Assembly (NCBI GenBank): GCA_019914995.1
Contig: CM034138.1
Coordinates: forward strand, 3,534,001-3,598,000
Origin: Acanthochlamys bracteata
Lineage: Eukaryota; Streptophyta; Magnoliopsida; Pandanales; Velloziaceae
Direction of reading: 5' to 3'
DNA: 64,000 nucleotides
Shown: in pieces, positions 21,371 through 33,600 of the stretch
Layout: the number at the start of each line of letters is the position of its first letter
Numbering within the stretch: the first letter of the stretch is position 1
Made by a program: the position numbers and the translations under genes
The notes under the pieces: model-generated
What the model saw: only the letters and a program-made list of their open reading frames with translations
Told to the model about the DNA's origin: nothing
Databases searched by the model: none

Positions 21371-23490
21371 CTTGTATTCGCAGAAGATCACCTTTTATTT
21401 CAATAATAGTTTAAGTTAATAAGCTTATCGTTGCATGAGGTGAGCCATAAAAGAGAAAGATCATTTGACCTTTCCTATTACAAATTAATTACAGAATTAC
21501 AAATGACCCTTTTCTTTATATATTCTTTTTTAATTTACATATTAATGCTGTTCGCGTCATAATAGTTCTTGTTTTAGGATATGCCTGCTTTACAGATAAA
21601 GAAGTGCTAAATATAATTTTTCTGAGTACCCCCCACTTGAAAAATCATGAATAATCATCATTGTGTTTTCAGATAAACAAATAAAAATTTTCTCAACTTC
21701 TTTTTTTAAAATAAAAACTTTCGCAACTTTAGTTAAAGGCAAGAACAAATAGCTGTTTCTTTTATTGTCAACTCTAACCGATTCTCCACAAACAATAGAG
21801 GGAGTCACACACGAAGGTTTGAAGCGGCAATGTTTGACTGCGCTGTTGCTCGTAATGATCCACTGTAAGTAGTAGCCAATGAATTAACTTCGTAGCAGAA
21901 TCTTCTTTTAAAAATTTGCACCTTTTTCTTTCACGCATCTGTGTGTTTATTTGTTGCAACGTCACTAGTTTTTTAACCATTTGAATGTTGGTTTTGTGTT
22001 CCAAGCTTTTGCACATTTTGGAGGTCGTTTGCATTTTTGGAAGTGAGTTACGGAAAGTGAGGTGTTAAAAAGGCGAATTATTGAAAAAATAGATGTTATA
22101 GGTGAGTTCAGTTCTATATTTAGTTATAGTTAAAAATAAATATTGAAAATGACTTTTATGTTTAGAATAATAATTATCAAAAGTGAATATTGAAAGTTAA
22201 TTGACTTTGGTGAAATAATTAACAACGAACTCATTGGATTTCAGTTTTTTGTCAAAAAAAATTGACTTTTAGTGAAATCGCAAAGAATTGAGTTTCCTAA
22301 ATAATAAGACATTGTTGAATGACTATAAGAAGAAATGTACGTGTAGTTCATCAGCAGGATAAAAACAAGACTCAAACAAAGATACTGCTGCTAGCCTGCT
22401 ATGCTAGAGTATATAACCTGATTGTCTCTGCTTTTGAAATGCTAAGAATTCTCATGCTTTCTTCTTAATTTTTTAGGATAGCATTTTTGGTACGCTAATA
22501 ATGTATCCCATTTCGTTACCTCTTTTTTTCTAATTCACTACTCATTATTAAAGTAAGAGTATGGGTATCTTGTTTTGTACGTTCCTTTCTATTGTACGGT
22601 TGGAATGAGGTACCCACCCATCAGGGTACCCAAAATATTATCACATCTTTTTAACACTCATCATGGGACATATATTACATCTCATCCCAACCATATAATG
22701 AAATAGAATTTACAAGAAAAGGTACCCATCAGATACTCATAGTATTGCTGTTATTATCAACATAAATTAAATTCAGAAAATAATTTCCTTCTATGTCTCA
22801 ATTTGAAAACCCTCCCTCCGTACGTAAAAGTTTTCACCTAAAGCTTTTCAGAATACTGGCAACTCATAGAGGTTACATATAATCATAAATAATGTTACAC
22901 ATTGCGTCCGCAATTTTAATTTTTCTAGTCAGAATTAAAATTTTAAAAACTTTACATATTTCAAATATAAACTAAATTCAAAATTATATTTTAAATTTAC
23001 TATACTTTACTTTTAATCCAATTTAAAAAATAAATATTAAATTTCACTTCGAGCCTATTTCAAAAAGCAATTAAAACAATAAAAATTAAACTCTATTTTC
23101 AATCTATTTTTTAATAGACTCTATAGTTTATTTTCACAAAACAAACTTACCTACGTTTAAAACACGCCCCTTATAACCCAACTGGAAAGTGCTAAGTAGT
23201 TCATAGCGTACGCTAGACGGATTATCATGTATCTAGTACAACATTTAACCAAAATCTCTATTCACACAGAAGAAGTGACAAAAGTCACTAAAGTAAACTG
23301 TTACTTCCGTTGTACCAGAAAAAACATTGAAGCGAAGATCATAATTACATGAATAACACTAGCTAAACACAAAACTAGTTCTTCCAAAAACACTTATTCA
23401 TATGTTGACATGCCCACCCAGTATCACAAACAAGCAAGAATTATACACTCTTTAAGTACCGCAACAACTCAATATAAATATTAACTGCTC
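21371..23490. other. Intergenic, no gene recognised
   Basis: AT-rich sequence without supported genes. A block at about 22910-23168 ends in AAACACGCCCC, which resembles the inverted end of the MITE at 31903-32163, but a matching left end is not convincing. The last 300 bp before 23491 is probably KDSB 3' UTR and downstream sequence. Confidence 0.4.
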
Positions 23491-26400
23491 TCAGGAAATG
23501 TTCCTTTCACGCATTAGTGCTTCTATCTTTTCAACATCATCTGGAGTATCTACACCATGGGCATCATGGTCAACCTTTATTACCTGTGTATCAAATAATT
23601 CATCAGCGACAAGTCATTGAAGGGTTATATGTCAAAAGCGAACACAGAAGCCAGTCTAAAAGCGAAACCGTACAAGAGTACCAAGAGATCAGGAAGACCT
23701 CATGCATATGACGGAATTTCACTTTACCTTCATCTTGTACCCATTCTCAAGAACTTTAAGTTGTTCGAGATCTTCTTCTAACTGCAGTGGACTAGGTGGA
23801 AGTTTCGGATAGATCTTCAAGAATTTTGTGTCATAGCTCTGCTTAAACCATCCAAAAGAAAATATCACTAGCTGGGCTGATACTAGAATAAGTAGATATT
23901 AGCTGCTAGTACCAATTTAAAATCAAAATGATATAGCACTACGTTCAAGAGAGTTGATCTACTTTCTACAAATCCCCTGGAAGTATCACCAAACACATAT
24001 AGAACCATGATGCATTATACACAACAACTGGAGGACCAGTCAGTTCATGTTTCAGTCAAACAAAATTCCCCCCCACCCCCGCCCCACAAAAAAAATAATA
24101 ATAAATAAATAAATCTTAGACACAATCCTTCATGAAAGTTACTTCTAACTCGAGGAAGGACGAGGGCTTAACCTGAATTCCAAGATGAAGTAGATATGGA
24201 TACTTCGTATTGACTTTCCCTGACCTATCACATATCAAACAAATTACAGAGGGATAAATACATAGAAATGGAAGTGGAACTGCAGTTTAGAGAAAATTAA
24301 AAAACACACTTGTTGAAGGGTATCAGTCCCCTAGAAAAGTATATGGCATAACCATTTTTGTCCACCACACACTTCACTCGATTGGGATCGCTTCCATCCT
24401 CTGGCTTCAGGGATGTTACAGCTGTGCTAAACACTGCATCAGGAGCTCCCTATAGCGAAAGTGCACTTTATGATATGCATACTAAAACCATGAAGGTATT
24501 ATGAAATTAAAGAGTTAGATGGTACTTTGCATTTCAATACTTTTTTAAGGCATGTGTTGTATACAGAAAACCTATTTATTAAAGAATGCATATAGTGAAA
24601 AATCAAATTTAAATGGATGAAAGAGGTTAAAAATAGAACAGATCGCATCAAGTTCAGGTATACAAAATTGCATCGAGAAGGTGCAGATACATTCCGAACT
24701 TGCTGATTGTTCCATAACATCGAGTACCATTTGAATCAAATTTCAGTAAAGATCATGTCTTCAATAGATTAGGGTCATTGCACTAATAAAACCAATTTAA
24801 TTTAATGAAAACTGAAATATGACATCTGCATTACAGATCTTCATTTTATGATTTCACATGAATGGAATTCTAAGAAGAGCGAAATAATTAACACCACTTT
24901 TTACTCCTGACAAGGAAGGGACAATCCAGTATGCCTAATCTACATCCCTTATCCTTGCGCATTCCGAAGACTCAGTTTTAATTCTAAACATACACAAAGA
25001 TGCTGCTTGGTACAAATGTGCTAATAAAATTGGTCTCAAGAAGTACATGACTTAAATATACCACATCTGAATATAAAAGGATTTTGGGTTTCATGAAATT
25101 GTCATACTTACTAAAACCTAAAATCCAGGTTCTACTAAACTTCTGACCTCATGATTAAAGGAAACCAATACCAGGAGAGAACTACATCCATGAAGTTTCT
25201 AAAAATTCTAGTTTATAACGAAACAGGATTATTATATGCAAGTATCTGGAAATAAGTTCTAATAATATTGTAACCAAAACCAGTTTTGGTAAGGCATATT
25301 ATCCAATTAGGCCAAAGTCAATATAAAAGCGGCAGACAAAGAGACAAGCTCTAGATGTCTGATTGAAATAATTTCCAGTTACTTTGAGGTTTACTTTAAC
25401 TTTTTGAAATGGTAACTGATAGTGGATAGGCATCCAACAAAGAGTCCGTGCATCATACTTCAGAAACATATGCCAATGCCTACTGGCAAAATGCCATCTA
25501 CGAAATAGGAAATCAAAAAAATACTTCCATACACAAAACATCACGTTAATGAATAAACAAAACCTGCAAAGCTTGAACAATTCCGTCAATGATCTCTGGT
25601 TCAATAAGGGGTTCATCTCCTTGGATGTTGACAACAATATCATACTGCTTCTTGAGCTTCTGAAGTGCATCATTGCATCGCTCAGTCCCTAAAAGTAAAG
25701 TTAATTCTATAAAATCCATGTTGCAATCCTGATACAATAATTAACATAAAGACAACCCCTAAGAATAACAGATGAAAAAATCAATATAAGCTACCATTTC
25801 TGCAAGACACTGACGTCATTATCACATCAGCTCCAAAAGCTCTACAGCATTCTGCAATTTTCTCATCATCGGTAGCCACAACTGATACAAGAAGAGAAGA
25901 CAGGTATTACAACACCAGGTATTACAACACAGATAATGTATGCACAAAAGCATTTTGGAGCTTTATGTTCCCAAAGAGTATTAAAACTTTGGAAAAGGAC
26001 CATAGACAAGGAAGAATAGTTCCAACAGTTATCTAAGATGTGGCTATGCTTTTACCAATTTGTAAGCATTACTGAGACAAAAAGACTTCATCTAGAAAGC
26101 CTTTTATGCTTAATGGAACAGTATTCCCACTACTCTTAACTAAATGTGGCCGACATCTAGGTACTACTGTCTATGTCTCATATGTTCAAGGTATATTGAT
26201 GTATGAGTATGTTGCAATCCACAAAACAGTAAAACGTCCAGGAAAAAATACTTGTATGATAGAGGAGAAAGCGGGGAGCAGTGGAAAGCTGCATTTACAT
26301 AATGTATCTAATCTATATCATGGATGGACAAACACAATTTCACAAATACATCCCGTTGCATCTCTCCCCCACCTACATCAATCCAAACATGCCTACCTGC

Positions 26401-29039
26401 AGATCATAGAGGTCTACACTACAAGGCAGATGAGATATGGTCCTTATATAACAATAAAATTGGACTTGTAAAATCTAAAAACATAACTGCAAAGACCATG
26501 TTACACAAGGGGAGTTGAAGTGCTTTCCCAACTTAGTTTTGGTTACGTAAGAAAGCAAGCTACACATACATCTACTAGTTTTTCTAACTCGCAACCCTTA
26601 CCCAATCGAGTTTATGCAAGGACAGAGTTCATAAACCTGATCATCTAAAACAACATTAAACGTGCAAATAGTATAATTATACAAAAACAATAATCATTCA
26701 TGCTTACCAACTTGATCCAAAGTGGAGGCCAGCTTTGCTCTCTCCCATGTCCTCTATTCAAAGATAACAACATTAGTCTAGGTTCAGCTTATTAGTTACC
26801 CATTCCTAATAACTCTTAAATAACATATCATAATAAAACAAAACAAAACAAAAGGAATTTGTATTAAAAAAAGTTAAATTAAAAAAAATCTAACCATACA
26901 TAAAGCGGACTTATAAGAAAACTTTGAATGCAACTTCGAATCCTATCTTTTCTATAGATTTTTCCTCAAGTTAGAGAATCGTGAAAAGGTTATTACAAAG
27001 GTTAAATAAATGCAAACATTCTTAAAATTAAGGGATATCCAATATTGCTTAATAAATCATTTTAAAAATAGTTTTCAAAATAAGTGCTAAAAAACAGTTA
27101 TCCTCCTATTTAAAAAACAAAAAGTTCAAATAATCAGCAAAAGCTGAAAAGTCTCCAGAAATAATATACACAATGAGAAAGCAAAGTAGATCAGACTTGT
27201 CATGGAGAAAAAAGTTGTAGGTGTGTTCATTCATCAAGCAATTTAGAGCTTTGAAGTACCAACCTATTCATTTGTTTGATTTTGTACAAATAAATAAATA
27301 AATAAATGTAGTCTTTTATTGTTATCAAAAGGAAAAGATGCTAATCTTTTGTTCAAAAAGCTGTAAACATCAGTTCCTTCCTTTTTTTGATAAGAAATTG
27401 TAAATCTCAACTTGATGGTATTTCCATCTGTTTGCTTTATTCAATTGACTACCAGATTAATTCAACCAATTTTCCTATCAAAGTTGATCGAGTATTGGAA
27501 TATGCACATTCAAGCTAGTGCTGGCAAAGACTGCTGATGCACATTCAAGTCTTAGGAAACCAAATTCATCAAAGTCAATCAGCTACTTGAACATCAAGGG
27601 ACTGCTTGATCTGACTTGCCAGATTGTTGCTGACATGATCAAGGGGAAGACACTTGATGAGATTTGCAAGACCTTCAAGAATGATTTCACACCTGAAGAG
27701 GAGGAAGTTCGTAGGGAGAAGTAATGGGGCTTTTGATGAGTAATTGAATCAAGATTCAAGAGTACCTTCAGTAGTTGTAGGATGTGGCATATGACTAGGT
27801 AGTATGGCTCTAGCTGGTCGAATGTAAAGAATCGAGAAGTACCTCAGAAGACTTTCTTAACTTTCTTAATTGGAGTTTGATTTTGTACAAAAAAAAATCA
27901 AAGAATGCAAATCATTTGGTGATTCTTTTATGTTACATGAGGTAAAATTGAATGGTCATTTTAAATAGTAAAATAAGCAAAACAAAATTATAAAAAAATA
28001 CATACTAATAATAATAGCATTATGATTACACATAAATGAAGAAATTGAGCATTCTCTAAGGAGAAAAAAATTATTTGTACAGTTTGGGTGCACAAGGATA
28101 GAAATAAAAAGCAAGTAGCTCTCAATAGATAAGATTAAATTAGATGAAACACGACCAAAAAAAAACCATAAAGAGACAATTGTCTTAAAAGAGATAAAGA
28201 TACAATGAAAATTTAAAAAATAGTAAAACAATACTAAAATTTGCTAAACTTATTTGTATGGCTAAAAGAGAATTAAAAAAAAAAACATTGTATAGTGGAA
28301 TTTGTATATGTTCACAAAGTTTCATAAAATATTTTTTAAATTTAACCGTGCAGCGCATGTCATTCAAATTTATAGTAGAGTTGAAGCAATATTCCATGTC
28401 TCTAGAAGTTGTCATTCATGCGCGCGCTCATACAGTAGCGCAAAATGGTGTGCATTGTCGAATGCATGGCTTGAAGATTATGCGCATTGACTGGAACCGC
28501 TACTCGCTTTGAATTGTACCTCTAATCACTGAGTCTATTTATCTTATGACCCAAAAAAAAAGAAAAAAACATGCACCGCAAGAGCATACCAACTAGTTAA
28601 AATTTAAAATAAAAAATCCGTGAATGTTTAACATTTCTAGCACGAAATTGATCAGTATTCATTCAAACCAGCTAGAATTCGAATTCATTTACAAAACAAT
28701 CTATGTCGTGGTCATGTCATGCCACGCCACGCCACGCCACGCCACGTCAGCAAACTAGAATAGAACAGAGAAGGGAAAGAGAATGAAAACCTGGATCATG
28801 GGTTTGCCGAGAATTGGAACGAGAGGTTTGCCTTCGAACCTTGACGAGGCCCATCGAGCCGGGATGATTCCAACCACCCGGCTCCGGAACCTTCGCCGCC
28901 GAAAGTAGTAGTGGGCCCCAGCCACCACGGCCATTGCAGCACCGGCTACGAGCGCGTGCGCCAATAACACCTTGCCTCCACCTCCTCCTCCGCCGCCGTT
29001 CTCCGCCGCCGATTCTGGGATTGACGAGCAGATCATCAT
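23491..29039 (-). CDS. KDSB: CMP-KDO synthetase (3-deoxy-manno-octulosonate cytidylyltransferase)
   Basis: This enzyme activates KDO with CTP to CMP-KDO, the donor for the KDO residue of rhamnogalacturonan II in pectin; in Arabidopsis it is reported on mitochondrial membranes. Eight exons, all GT-AG and in phase: 29039-28791, 26753-26708, 25881-25795, 25688-25564, 24449-24310, 24224-24173, 23838-23728 and 23583-23491, giving 903 nt and 300 residues. After a Gly run (15-22) comes one membrane segment (about 24-46), then the nucleotide-binding [17 protein letters not shown], the substrate loop [12 protein letters not shown] and the conserved [16 protein letters not shown]. It ends [15 protein letters not shown]. 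All key motifs are intact. Intron 1 is 2037 bp and holds an SKP1 pseudogene fragment. A GGCCCA motif lies at 29158-29163, about 120 bp upstream of the start codon. Confidence 0.96.
27583..27740 (+). pseudogene. SKP1-like pseudogene fragment inside KDSB intron 1
   Basis: On the strand opposite KDSB lies the C-terminal third of an SKP1/ASK protein, the adaptor between cullin and F-box proteins in SCF ubiquitin ligases. Readable parts are [30 protein letters not shown] and [14 protein letters not shown]. Compared with functional SKP1 it lacks two residues after KTF, has a stop where the ENQ of the usual ENQWAF(E/D) tail should be, and has no recognisable BTB-like N-terminal part. There is no intron and no start near the homology, so it is most likely a truncated processed copy that landed in the intron. 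It should not make protein. Confidence 0.85.
28721..28745. repeat. (GCCAC)5 microsatellite
   Basis: Five perfect GCCAC units lie in KDSB intron 1, close to the end of exon 1. Likely length-variable between individuals. Confidence 0.95.
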
Positions 29040-29332
29040 CAGAGAGTGAGAGAAGCAGTAGAGTGAATAAAATTTTGTTGTTGCTTTTCGGAAATGTGAG
29101 CGTTTGTTTGATCAATGGAATTGTTTGTTATATAGGAGGAGGAAACATCTGTTGTAGGCCCACTGAAGACTTGTTGAGTTTGTTTTAGCTTGATGAGGAA
29201 GAAAAAGAAGGTTCTTCGAAGATTTTTAGTTTTGGCTTGAGGAAGAAGAAGATTAATACTTGCACTTGGCAGTGCATTTTGTAATTTTAATATTTTAAAT
29301 TTTATAATAAATTTTAGATTTTATATATATAT

Positions 29333-29688
29333 GAGAGTGACACGAGAATCACTTTTTTTTTATTTATAACAGGAGTGATATCGAAACCAATCTCGATCAT
29401 TAAATATAAAAAATTATGAGTTAAAAATTTTAATTCAATCGAATCACGAATTTATCTCCATCATGTCATTTGATTAAGATGATAAAAATTATATAATATA
29501 TATTTTTTTAAATTTTTTTTATTTTTTATCATCTTAATTAAACCACCGGATGGAGATGATTCGTAGTTCGATTGAGTTGAAATTTTATGACTATGTTTAA
29601 TTCATAGTTCTTCATATCAAACGGTAGAAATTAAATTTGAAAGTCACTCCGGTCATAAACTAAAAAAAAAGTATCATTATTCCTCCCT
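29333..29688. mobile_element. Foldback (MITE-like) element, two arms of about 160 bp
   Basis: The left arm (29333 to about 29495) and the right arm (about 29510-29688) are inverted copies of each other. Matching words include CAATCGAA..ACGAATTTATCTCCATC against its reverse complement at 29541-29570, and ATGATAAAAA against TTTTTATCAT at the centre. The whole is set in TA repeats on both sides, consistent with a TA-targeting Stowaway-like or foldback element, although the terminal bases do not closely match the Stowaway consensus. A transcript would fold into a long hairpin. Confidence 0.7.
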
Positions 29689-29708
29689 ATATATATATAT
29701 ATATATTA
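29688..29708. repeat. (TA)n microsatellite
   Basis: About ten TA units directly abut the right end of the foldback element. A shorter TA run (29322-29332) abuts the left end. Confidence 0.9.
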
Positions 29709-30039
29709 TTTGAAAGTAAGAAAAAAAATTTGTATCTTATAAATTTTAAATATAATTTGAGAGTTAACTAAGATTTTTCTAAAAATATAAAATATTTTAA
29801 GAATTAAGTTTTTATTTTAATATAAAAAATAATAAAATATAATTTTAGTGCATCTTTTTGGGGCGAACATGCTTTATTAAAAGTGCATTATAGAAAGTTA
29901 TTATAAATAATATTATTAAAAATAAGTTTAAGTTTAGATAAAAATTGAGATGATTTATATTTTTTTGGATAATTAAATTATATTAGAAGTTATTTTAGTG
30001 GAATAAATAAGTTGTTCTTTCTTGATGGCTAGTTAAAAC

Positions 30040-31714
30040 TATAGTTGGCAGATCTGGACCGAATCGTCTGGATCGATCCAAAAATTATCGATCTGGACGA
30101 CAAATCAATCCGGATCTGCAAATAGACCGTACATTCCATTGACCCATTTCTACATGTTTGAACTATTTTGATCAGTTTGATACGTACGATCCGCCCGTCC
30201 GGGTCTACCTGGTCTGCTATTAAAATTTAAAAAAATTAATAAAAACCTAACTTTATCATTACCCGGCTCAATTGAATCCTAAATTTCTAATCAATTTCGT
30301 TCTACTTCTCCTCTCCGGTGCTCCGACCAGCTCGTCCGTCTTTCCCGACGAGATCTCCTGATAGCTAAATTTCTTCTCGGACTAGATACCACTCTCTACT
30401 CGCATACGGCAATCCTGTGTACGAGCAGCAATAGCACGGAGCCTATGGTGCTATGGTTGAAGCTGGCTATGGTGCTCATCACTAGCCCGAGAAAAAACGA
30501 CTAGGCGAGAAGCTTGGTGAGAAGCTTCATCGATCCAGTAGCTTTAGCTCTAGCAGCTCTGTAAGTTCTTATCTTTCTTCATTCTTTGAGAATTTTGATA
30601 TCGGTGGAAAGGACAAAATTTTGAACTTTAGTGTATAACTACAATGCAGGAGAGTGATGGAGAAGGCGGTAGGAGGAAGAAGGAAGTGAAGGATAAGATC
30701 AAGGAGAAGATGACAGGCAAGAAGAAGGACCCAGTGACCATGTGCATCCGTGCTGGTTCTGTTCTTCGTCTTCGCTGCAATTTAATGATGCTGCAAAAAC
30801 AACGAATGTTTACAATGTCGACGACAGAGAAGGTTGAAAGATTCCTAAGAAGGACCAAGTTGATTTCTAACAACAGTAGATTAGCAAGATTAATTTTTTG
30901 TTGGAGACTTTATGAGTCTGATTTTTTTCTCTGTCTTTTTAACATGTTCGCATAATTTGCATGCATGAAAAAACTTGTTCTAATCACTTACGTTTTAGGT
31001 TTTCTGAATCAGTGTTTAAATATAAGAATGATTCAGTAGTGAAAGTTGAGAAAACAATTTACTATCACTGCAATGAAAGCGGAAGCGATTAGGTGTTCAC
31101 GGATGGAAGAACTTTGCTATTGTTAGACAGGATTCTACTACTTCGTTAGCAGTGATTAAAAGCACTGCAAGAAAGGAATAAGGCTGATGATTGAAGTTAT
31201 GAATTTGCCATTACCTCCGGAATTAGGTGCTGCTCCTTCACTGTTGCTGAATTCAAGTAATATTGTCTCAAGCAGTGTTTCAGTGATTGGTTCAGTCATA
31301 GCTGTTGGTATCTTTTCTTTGCCATGGCTTTTTCTTCTTACTGCATTCTAACATAGAATGAGGATTTGCTTAGTCTATAGGATTTGTCTCATTTATCATA
31401 GAGAATATTGTTGTTAGTTTTCTTGGGATATCATAATATTAAAATCTGCATAATAGCTGTATGAGAAAGTGAGAGTGGAGAACGTGGTTGTAGGCTGATG
31501 ATATTAATTACAATTTCAGTTAAGTATTGACCATATTTAGAGCACATTGTTGGTTATTTATGACATTATCTTTTAGTTTTAAACTGCTGTATATTTTACA
31601 AATTATTGTATGGATTAATGTTTTGGAATAATATTACTAATTGTGACCGACGGATTAAACTGCCGATCTGGACATAAATTCGGATCGATTGTCGGGTCGG
31701 ATTTTACAACTACG
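30040..31714 (+). mobile_element. Non-autonomous hAT transposon carrying a dehydrin gene fragment
   Basis: The element is bounded by a perfect 8-bp target duplication GTTAAAAC (30032-30039 and 31715-31722), the hallmark of hAT insertions. Its ends are inverted and related: TATAGTTGGCAGATCTGGACC on the left matches the reverse complement of GGTCGGATTTTACAACTACG on the right. The subterminal regions are rich in GATCC/GGATC words (TGGATCGATCC, GTCCGGGTCTACC). No transposase is present. The interior holds the dehydrin fragment at 30405-30745 and about 1 kb of unidentified sequence. A second member of the same family, inverted, lies at 36159-37597. Confidence 0.85.
30405..30745 (+). pseudogene. 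Captured dehydrin (LEA group 2) fragment with its intron
   Basis: Inside the hAT element one reading frame gives, in order, a Y-segment core (YGNPV), a Gly/Tyr-rich linker, KLHRSSSFSSSSS, a GT-AG intron (30561-30649, 89 bp), then ESDGEGGRRKKEVKDKIKEK and MTGKKKD. That is the Y-S-K order of a YSK-type dehydrin, with the intron inside the Ser tract, where dehydrin genes have theirs. Two in-frame TAG stops interrupt the linker, no start codon or terminal K-segment is seen, and the K-segment has drifted (EKMTG for EKLPG). Retention of the intron means it was copied from genomic DNA. Dehydrins protect membranes and proteins during drying; this copy should be dead. Confidence 0.88.
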
Positions 31715-31902
31715 GTTAAAACATGTTACCAAGAACATTTTCTCAATCATGTGCCTTCAATTGCAATTCAAGCCACTCATATAGTTATATACAATAGAAT
31801 TAATTAAAGAAATTAAAAGATGTATTTATAACTCATTGGTTACTGCTATAATCCTATACGATGTATACTTTGATATTTGTAAATTCTTTTTAGTTATACA
31901 AA

Positions 31903-32163
31903 GGGCGTGTTTACCTAGGGGGTGGAAGTGAAGTTTTGGGAGAAGTGGAGTTTTTAGGAAATAAATTTAAAAAATAAAATAAAAAATAAAAAATATTTAA
32001 TAAAAAATAAAATTTTATATTAATTATATATTTTTAGTAAGTTTTAAATTTGAATTTTAAAAAAAATTTTATTGATAAAAAAATTTATTTTAATTTTTAT
32101 AAGTATTTATGTGAAATTTGAGTTTAAAGGAAGTGAAGTTTAGGGGTGTTGGTAAACACGCCC
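31903..32163. mobile_element. Tourist-like MITE with perfect 13-bp inverted ends
   Basis: This 261-bp element starts GGGCGTGTTTACC (31903-31915) and ends GGTAAACACGCCC (32151-32163), an exact inverted pair. It is flanked by AAA on both sides, which could be a 3-bp target duplication (PIF/Harbinger type), although the usual TWA target is not seen. The interior is very AT-rich and codes for nothing. Confidence 0.8.
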
Positions 32164-32734
32164 AAAATGAAAAAGAGAGAAATTTTTTTTACTTATAGTA
32201 ACAAAATTTTATTTTAGTGATTAATTTTTGTTTGTCGAACATTATATCATTCATAGCTAATTTAAACAGTCTTTAAAACATGAATTTTAAGAATAGGATA
32301 ATTACATTGAATGCTAATGATTTAATTTTTTAAGAAAGTTCTATTAATACTTTGATTTTTCTACTTGACTTCTTTTATAGATGATATCGTCAATTAATAT
32401 TTAGTTGTTGGTTACTAGTTTATTTTGTAGAAGTTTAATTAGAAAATAATGAAAAGTTTTTTTTAAGAATAGCGTTAAAGGGACTTTTAAATCCAAATTT
32501 CTATATAATATAGATTTTAACAGCACAGATCACATAAACATACATCTAAAATTATATATGTCATCACTACTCATTTGTAATTCACTATTTCTTGTGATAA
32601 TGATCAAAGCTTAGTAGGAATTAGTAAAATTTAGTTTGTAAACGTTAGTAGAGGCTAAAAGTAAAAGGTAAATTTGAACATTATAATATTCTGAGATGCA
32701 GGGATTCTTCTAACCAACTTGAAACAAAAAAATT

Positions 32735-33000
32735 TTGGCTCACCTTACCCAAAAATATTTTTTTAATTTTTAATTTTAATTTTTAATATATATTATATAA
32801 ATATTTAAAAATTTATTTAAAATTTAAAAAATATAAAAAAATTATATGTAAGTAAGATCTTTTTATTATATATTTTTAGAAGTAAAAAAATAAAATTCAT
32901 ATTTAAAAAAATAAAAATATTTTTTGTTTTAAAAAAATTCATTTCAAAAATTTTTTTAATATTTTTTAAATTTAAAAAAAATTATATATGAATATTTTTT
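32735..33000. repeat. AT-rich block, possible MITE
   Basis: Nearly pure A/T runs, similar in composition to the MITE-like blocks at 19153 and 31903, starting after a CACCTTACCCAAAAA edge. No defensible terminal repeats. Confidence 0.25.
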
Positions 33001-33336
33001 TTCGTCTCTCCTTCCACAGTACAAAATATAAATATCAACACGTTGTTATTGCTACTGAGACGTATTTTTTTGAATAGAAATAAATTATTAAAATTATTTA
33101 AAAAATAAGTTATTATAAATAATATTATTAAAAATTTTAATTTAAATTTATATAAGAAGAAATAAATTTGAATCAATTTTTCATATTTTTTAGCTGAAAA
33201 TAAACTAAAAATAGTTTTAATTGAAGAAAATAATTTATTAAATAAGGAAAACACCTTAATATCCTTTATCATCTTCAACTGCCCAACTTTCTATTAAAAA
33301 ATATTTATAAAGAAATAAAGCAAAAAGCGTGCAGTT

Positions 33337-33342
33337 CACGTG
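33337..33342. promoter_or_regulatory. G-box (CACGTG) upstream of the FLOE-type gene
   Basis: TTCACGTGCTG lies about 260 bp before the start codon. CACGTG is the core bound by bZIP (ABRE-type, ABA response) and bHLH factors. An ABA/seed role would fit what is known of FLOE1, but a single G-box is weak evidence. Confidence 0.45.
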
Positions 33343-33600
33343 CTGAACCAGACTCACTACTCTTTTCATTCTGAATATGTTACTCGAATAGTTCGTCCGA
33401 CAAATTCCCAGGAGAACATCAGAGGTATATATGGAGCTTTAGTTATCGGACTAACTTTCGGACATTGTTAGCATTCGTGTCTTTATTAACCTATCGTATC
33501 AGCCAACGCGCACTTGCATTATTTCTTCCGTTTTTCTTCAGAGGAAGACGAAATCAAGAAGAAACCAAGAAGTATTGGGAATCTGATTGATTGATCTTCG

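Noticed and set aside
25299-25673. 124-codon minus-strand frame as a separate gene
   Set aside because: It overlaps KDSB exon 4 in another frame and runs into intron sequence.
30644-30955. 103-codon frame as a real small dehydrin gene
   Set aside because: It is the second exon of a captured fragment: the upstream exon has stops, the frame runs into unrelated sequence and it lies inside a transposon.
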